From an uncultured Prevotella sp. (lineage in GTDB: Bacteria > Bacteroidota > Bacteroidia > Bacteroidales > Bacteroidaceae): DNA of 64,000 nucleotides. The stretch covers positions 1-64,000 of the forward strand of contig CALBLK010000006.1 in NCBI GenBank assembly GCA_937895845.1, written 5' to 3'. This document shows positions 60,684-64,000 of this stretch, piece after piece. Within the stretch, counting starts at the first letter, position 1; each line of letters opens with the position of its first letter. The translations under genes and the position numbers were made by a program. The notes below the pieces were generated by a model that searched no databases, was not told where the DNA came from, and saw only the letters and a list, made by a program, of their open reading frames with translations.

Positions 60684-63352
60684 AACACTATATAATAATG
60701 TGCAGACTGACAACGACGCTGTGGCGCCACAGCGCGGCCATGGCCGCGCTCACGGCTCTGCTCGCGGCCTTCGCGCCGGCGGCTACGGCCCAGCAAAAAG
60801 TCACCAGCCCGGAAATCTCCTACGCGGGAACGCCGCGCTCGTGCGAGATCGGCGGCATCACGGTAAAGGGCGTGAGCGGATACGAGGACAACGTGCTCAT
60901 CGGACTGTCGGGACTGAGCGTGGGACAGCAGATATCGCTGCCCGGAAGCGAGATAACCGAGGCGGTGCGCCGCTACTGGAAGCACGGCCTCTTCTCGAAA
61001 GTGGCCATCACGGCCGACTCCATCGTGGGGTCAAAGGCGTACCTGTGCATCCACCTGGCGCAACGGCCCAGGGTGAGCGCCATCAACTACAGCGGACTCA
61101 AGAAGAGCGAGCGCGACGACATGGAGGCCAAGCTGGGCATCATGAAGGGGAGCCAGATCACACCCAACATGATTGACCGGGCCAAGATCCTGGCCAAGAG
61201 GTACTTTGACGAGAAAGGCTACAAGAACGCGGAGGTCAGCATCACACAGCGCGATGACGTGACGGGCACGAACCAGGTGATCCTGGACGTGGACGTCGAC
61301 AAGAAGTCGAAGATGAAGATAAGGCACATCTTCATCGAGGGCAACAGCCAGCTGAAGACCTCGAAAATCAAGGGCGGACTGTTCCGCAAGGGCGTGCTCA
61401 CCAAGATGAACGAGGCGGGACGCCTCGGCTCGTTCCTCAAGTCGAAGAAGTTTACCGCCGAACGCTACAAGACGGCCAAGCAGGACTTGGTGACCAAGTA
61501 CAACGAACTGGGATTCAGGGATATGGCCATCGTCAAGGACAGCGTGTGGAACAACGACGAGAAGCACGTGAACATCCTCATCCGGCTGGAAGAGGGCGAC
61601 AGGTACCATATCCGCAACATCAGCTGGGTGGGCAACACGGTGGTGACCACGGAGTACCTCAACGGGCTGCTGGGCATGAAGCGCGGCGACGTGTACAACC
61701 AGACACTGCTGGACAAGCGGCTCAAGAGCGACGACGACGCCGTGGGCAACTACTACTGGAACAACGGCTACGTGTTCTCGCACATCGACCCGGTGGAGGT
61801 GAACATCGAGAACGACTCGGTAGACCTGGAGATGCGGGTGACCGAGGGGCCGCAGGCGCGCCTGAGCCACGTGCGCATCTATGGCAACGACAGGCTCTAC
61901 GAGGAGGTGGTGCGCCGCGAGCTGCGCACCAAGCCGGGCGACCTCTTCTCGAAGGAGGCGCTGATGCGCTCGGCGCGCGACATCGCCTCGATGGGCTACT
62001 TCGACCCCGAGAAGGTGTCGCCCGACGTGAAGCCGAACTACGAGGACGGCACGGTGGACATCAACTGGAACCTGGAGCAGAAGTCGAACGACCAGGTGGA
62101 GTTCTCGCTGGGATGGGGCCAGACGGGCGTCATCGGGCGCGTGTCGCTCAAGCTCAACAACTTCTCCATGCGCAACCTCTTCGGCAAGAACAAGATGCAC
62201 CGCGGCATCATGCCAGTGGGCGACGGCGAGCAGCTGGCGCTGAGCGCGCAGACCAACGGCACCTACTACCAGAGCTACTCGATGAGCTACGCGGCGCCGT
62301 GGTTCGGCGGCAAGCGCCCCAACGCGTTCAACGTGGGCGCGTTCTACTCGAAGCAGACGGACGTGAACAGCAGCTACTACAACAGCAGCTGGATGAACAA
62401 CTACTACAGCTACTACGGCGGCTACGGCAGCTACAACAACTACTACAACAACTACGACAGCTACCTGGACGACGACAAGTACGTGCAGATGCTGGGATTC
62501 TCCGTGGGATGGGGCAAGCGCCTGCGCTGGCCCGACGACTTCTTCCAGCTCTCGCTCTCGCTGTCCTACCAGCGGTACATGCTGCGCGACTGGCGCTACT
62601 TCATCATCTCGAACGGAAACTGCAACAACGTGAACCTGGGCATCACCCTGTCGCGCAACAGCACGGACAACCAGCTGTTCCCCAGGAGCGGCTCGGAGTT
62701 CACGGCCTCGGTGACGCTCACGCCGCCATGGTCGGCATGGGACGGCAAGGACTACGCCAACCTGGCCACCGACTACAACTCGGCCACGTATGACGACGAG
62801 CAGCAGGAGAAGTACCGGTGGATAGAGTACCACAAGTGGAAGCTGAAGAACCGCACGTTCACCGCACTGACAAGCGGTGCCAAGTGCCTGGTGCTGATGA
62901 CCCGCGTAGAGGTGGGGCTGCTGGGAAGCTACAACAAGCACAAGAAGTCGCCGTTCGAAACGTTCTACGTGGGCGGCGACGGCATGAGCGGCTACTCGTC
63001 GAGCTACGCCCAGGAGACCATCGGACTGCGCGGCTACGAGAACGGCTCGCTCACGCCCTACTCGTCGCCAGGCTACGCCTACGACCGCTTCACCATGGAG
63101 CTGCGCTACCCGTTCATGCTGGGCAACACCACCATCTACGGACTCGGCTTCCTCGAGGGCGGCAACGCATGGACGGAGACCAAGAACTTCAACCCCTTCG
63201 ACATGAAACGCTCGGCGGGCGTGGGCGTGCGCATCTTCCTGCCGATGGTGGGCCTCATGGGCATCGACTGGGCCTACGGCTTTGACAAGGCGCTCTCGAC
63301 AGGCTCCAAGGGCGGCAGCCAGTTCCACTTCATCCTGGGACAGGAGTTCTGA
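60680..63352 (+). CDS. bamA: Outer-membrane protein assembly factor BamA
   Basis: An 890-residue Omp85-family protein: signal peptide (about 10-36, ending TATAQ), five POTRA domains (about 50-440) and a 16-strand barrel ending in FHFILGQEF. It inserts barrel proteins into the outer membrane. Residues about 563-597 form a striking Tyr/Asn/Ser/Gly-rich loop. It is larger than the 810-residue E. coli protein. Placed between uppS and ompH, as in other Bacteroidales; essential in the family. Confidence 0.96.
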   Translation: MKHYIIMCRLTTTLWRHSAAMAALTALLAAFAPAATAQQKVTSPEISYAGTPRSCEIGGITVKGVSGYEDNVLIGLSGLSVGQQISLPGSEITEAVRRYWKHGLFSKVAITADSIVGSKAYLCIHLAQRPRVSAINYSGLKKSERDDMEAKLGIMKGSQITPNMIDRAKILAKRYFDEKGYKNAEVSITQRDDVTGTNQVILDVDVDKKSKMKIRHIFIEGNSQLKTSKIKGGLFRKGVLTKMNEAGRLGSFLKSKKFTAERYKTAKQDLVTKYNELGFRDMAIVKDSVWNNDEKHVNILIRLEEGDRYHIRNISWVGNTVVTTEYLNGLLGMKRGDVYNQTLLDKRLKSDDDAVGNYYWNNGYVFSHIDPVEVNIENDSVDLEMRVTEGPQARLSHVRIYGNDRLYEEVVRRELRTKPGDLFSKEALMRSARDIASMGYFDPEKVSPDVKPNYEDGTVDINWNLEQKSNDQVEFSLGWGQTGVIGRVSLKLNNFSMRNLFGKNKMHRGIMPVGDGEQLALSAQTNGTYYQSYSMSYAAPWFGGKRPNAFNVGAFYSKQTDVNSSYYNSSWMNNYYSYYGGYGSYNNYYNNYDSYLDDDKYVQMLGFSVGWGKRLRWPDDFFQLSLSLSYQRYMLRDWRYFIISNGNCNNVNLGITLSRNSTDNQLFPRSGSEFTASVTLTPPWSAWDGKDYANLATDYNSATYDDEQQEKYRWIEYHKWKLKNRTFTALTSGAKCLVLMTRVEVGLLGSYNKHKKSPFETFYVGGDGMSGYSSSYAQETIGLRGYENGSLTPYSSPGYAYDRFTMELRYPFMLGNTTIYGLGFLEGGNAWTETKNFNPFDMKRSAGVGVRIFLPMVGLMGIDWAYGFDKALSTGSKGGSQFHFILGQEF

Positions 63353-63408
63353 CCCGGAGCAGCGGCATGAACGAAAGATTGCAGACAAAGAAAGTCAAAA
63401 TGCAGACT

Positions 63409-63921
63409 ATGAGAAAGATGATTATCCTGCTGATGGCACTCGTAGCGGGCGCCACAGCCAACGCACAGAAGTTCGCCCTGGTTGACATGGAATACATCCT
63501 GAAGAACATTCCGGCCTACGAACGCGCCAACGAGCAGCTCAACCAGGTGTCGAAGAAATGGCAGGCCGAGGTGGAGGCGCTCTCGCTCGAGGCGCAGACA
63601 CTCTACAAGAACTACCAGAACGAGGTGGTGTTCCTCTCGCAGGAGCAGAAAAAGGCCCGGCAAGACGCCATCATGGAAAAGGAGAAGCAGGCCGCGGAGC
63701 TGAAGAAGAAGTACTTCGGGCCCGAGGGCGAGCTCTTCAAGAAGCGCACCAGCCTGATGGCGCCCATACAGGACGAGATCTACAACGCGGTGAAGGACAT
63801 CGCCGACCTGCGCGGCTACCAGCTCGTGCTCGACCGCGCCAGCGACGCCGGCATCATCTTCGGCAGCCCGAAGGTGGACATCTCGAACGAGGTGCTCGAC
63901 AAGCTGGGCTACGGAAGATAG
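63409..63921 (+). CDS. OmpH/Skp-family periplasmic chaperone
   Basis: A 170-residue protein with a signal peptide (about 1-20, ending ANAQ) followed by FALVDMEYILKNIPAYE and a long helical, charged region (about 40-115), the coiled-coil tentacle of Skp. The C-terminal GIIFGSPKVDISNEVLDKLG is typical. It escorts unfolded outer-membrane proteins to BamA. In-frame ATGs at 63367 and 63400 are also possible; the signal peptide favours 63409. It follows bamA by 56 bases; a second ompH copy often follows, but the window ends. Confidence 0.92.
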   Translation: MRKMIILLMALVAGATANAQKFALVDMEYILKNIPAYERANEQLNQVSKKWQAEVEALSLEAQTLYKNYQNEVVFLSQEQKKARQDAIMEKEKQAAELKKKYFGPEGELFKKRTSLMAPIQDEIYNAVKDIADLRGYQLVLDRASDAGIIFGSPKVDISNEVLDKLGYGR

Positions 63922-64000
63922 GCCCGGCAGCCGGGGCGGCTGCCAACGACAGCTCCGAAGAAGCGGCCAGCGGCGACTGCGGGCAAGCAGCCGGCGGCTG

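Noticed and set aside
61031..63388. 785-residue open frame on the minus strand
   Set aside because: Antisense shadow of bamA with Val/His/Arg-rich, non-protein-like composition.

Overview
The window comes from a GC-rich member of the Bacteroidales; Prevotellaceae or Muribaculaceae are my best guesses. The evidence is consistent. At least fifteen genes are preceded by the Bacteroidetes -7 element TAnnTTTG, several with a TTG/TTTG -33 element 19-20 bases upstream. The gene content is also typical: type III glutamine synthetase, LL-diaminopimelate aminotransferase, PCMD and calycin-like surface proteins, a propeller/Y_Y_Y/AraC regulator, and the DUF6242-DUF6089-uppS-bamA-ompH envelope cluster. 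Most genes end codons in G or C, which produces very long antisense shadow ORFs; these were left out.

Layout. 86-2557: BI-1 family membrane protein, a GNAT acetyltransferase and an SGNH hydrolase. 2558-3020: non-coding repeat element. 3021-6535: three-gene surface operon (PCMD lipoprotein, outer-membrane barrel, calycin/PCMD protein). 6762-11741: a kinase-less hybrid-type AraC regulator followed by a GH31 glycosidase. 12154-21982: one long minus-strand operon, argR-GNAT-argG-argC-argD-proC-XRE/cupin-acyl-CoA ligase-proB-proA, joining arginine and proline synthesis from glutamate. 22263-22336: tRNA-Asn. 22684-24357: S41 protease. 24493-29296: rimP-nusA-infB. 29751-35666: DUF362 protein, TonB-dependent receptor, a divergent DXS-like enzyme and asnA. 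35837-44998: nitrogen-assimilation region with glnN, a putative porin, dapL and dapF on the minus strand, divergent from glnK-amtB-asnB. 45252-50569: SASA esterase, GH30, trpS (minus) and a GH140-like enzyme. 50754-55493: pnp and an LruC-domain lipoprotein (minus). 55707-56633: phosphate butyryltransferase. 56726-56934: a tiny transcription unit encoding a 31-residue membrane peptide. 57782-63921: envelope-biogenesis operon, which probably continues beyond the right edge.

How the parts fit. Three physiological themes stand out. The first is glutamate-derived amino acid synthesis under ArgR. The second is ammonium capture (AmtB/PII, GSIII, AsnA, AsnB) linked to lysine/peptidoglycan precursors (DapL, DapF). 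The third is glycan use by scattered enzymes (GH31, GH30, GH140, esterases) without a SusC/SusD pair in view.

The most unusual features are non-coding. Tandem arrays with a 22-bp period, whose units approach a palindrome, lie in at least three intergenic regions and possibly a fourth. A separate family of dispersed elements carries AACCCAAATCGG termini. Several long GC-rich stem-loops lie between genes. The best candidates for undescribed biology are these repeats, the 31-residue peptide unit, the DXS-like enzyme with altered substrate-site residues, and the regulator that appears to couple a periplasmic sensor directly to an AraC domain.
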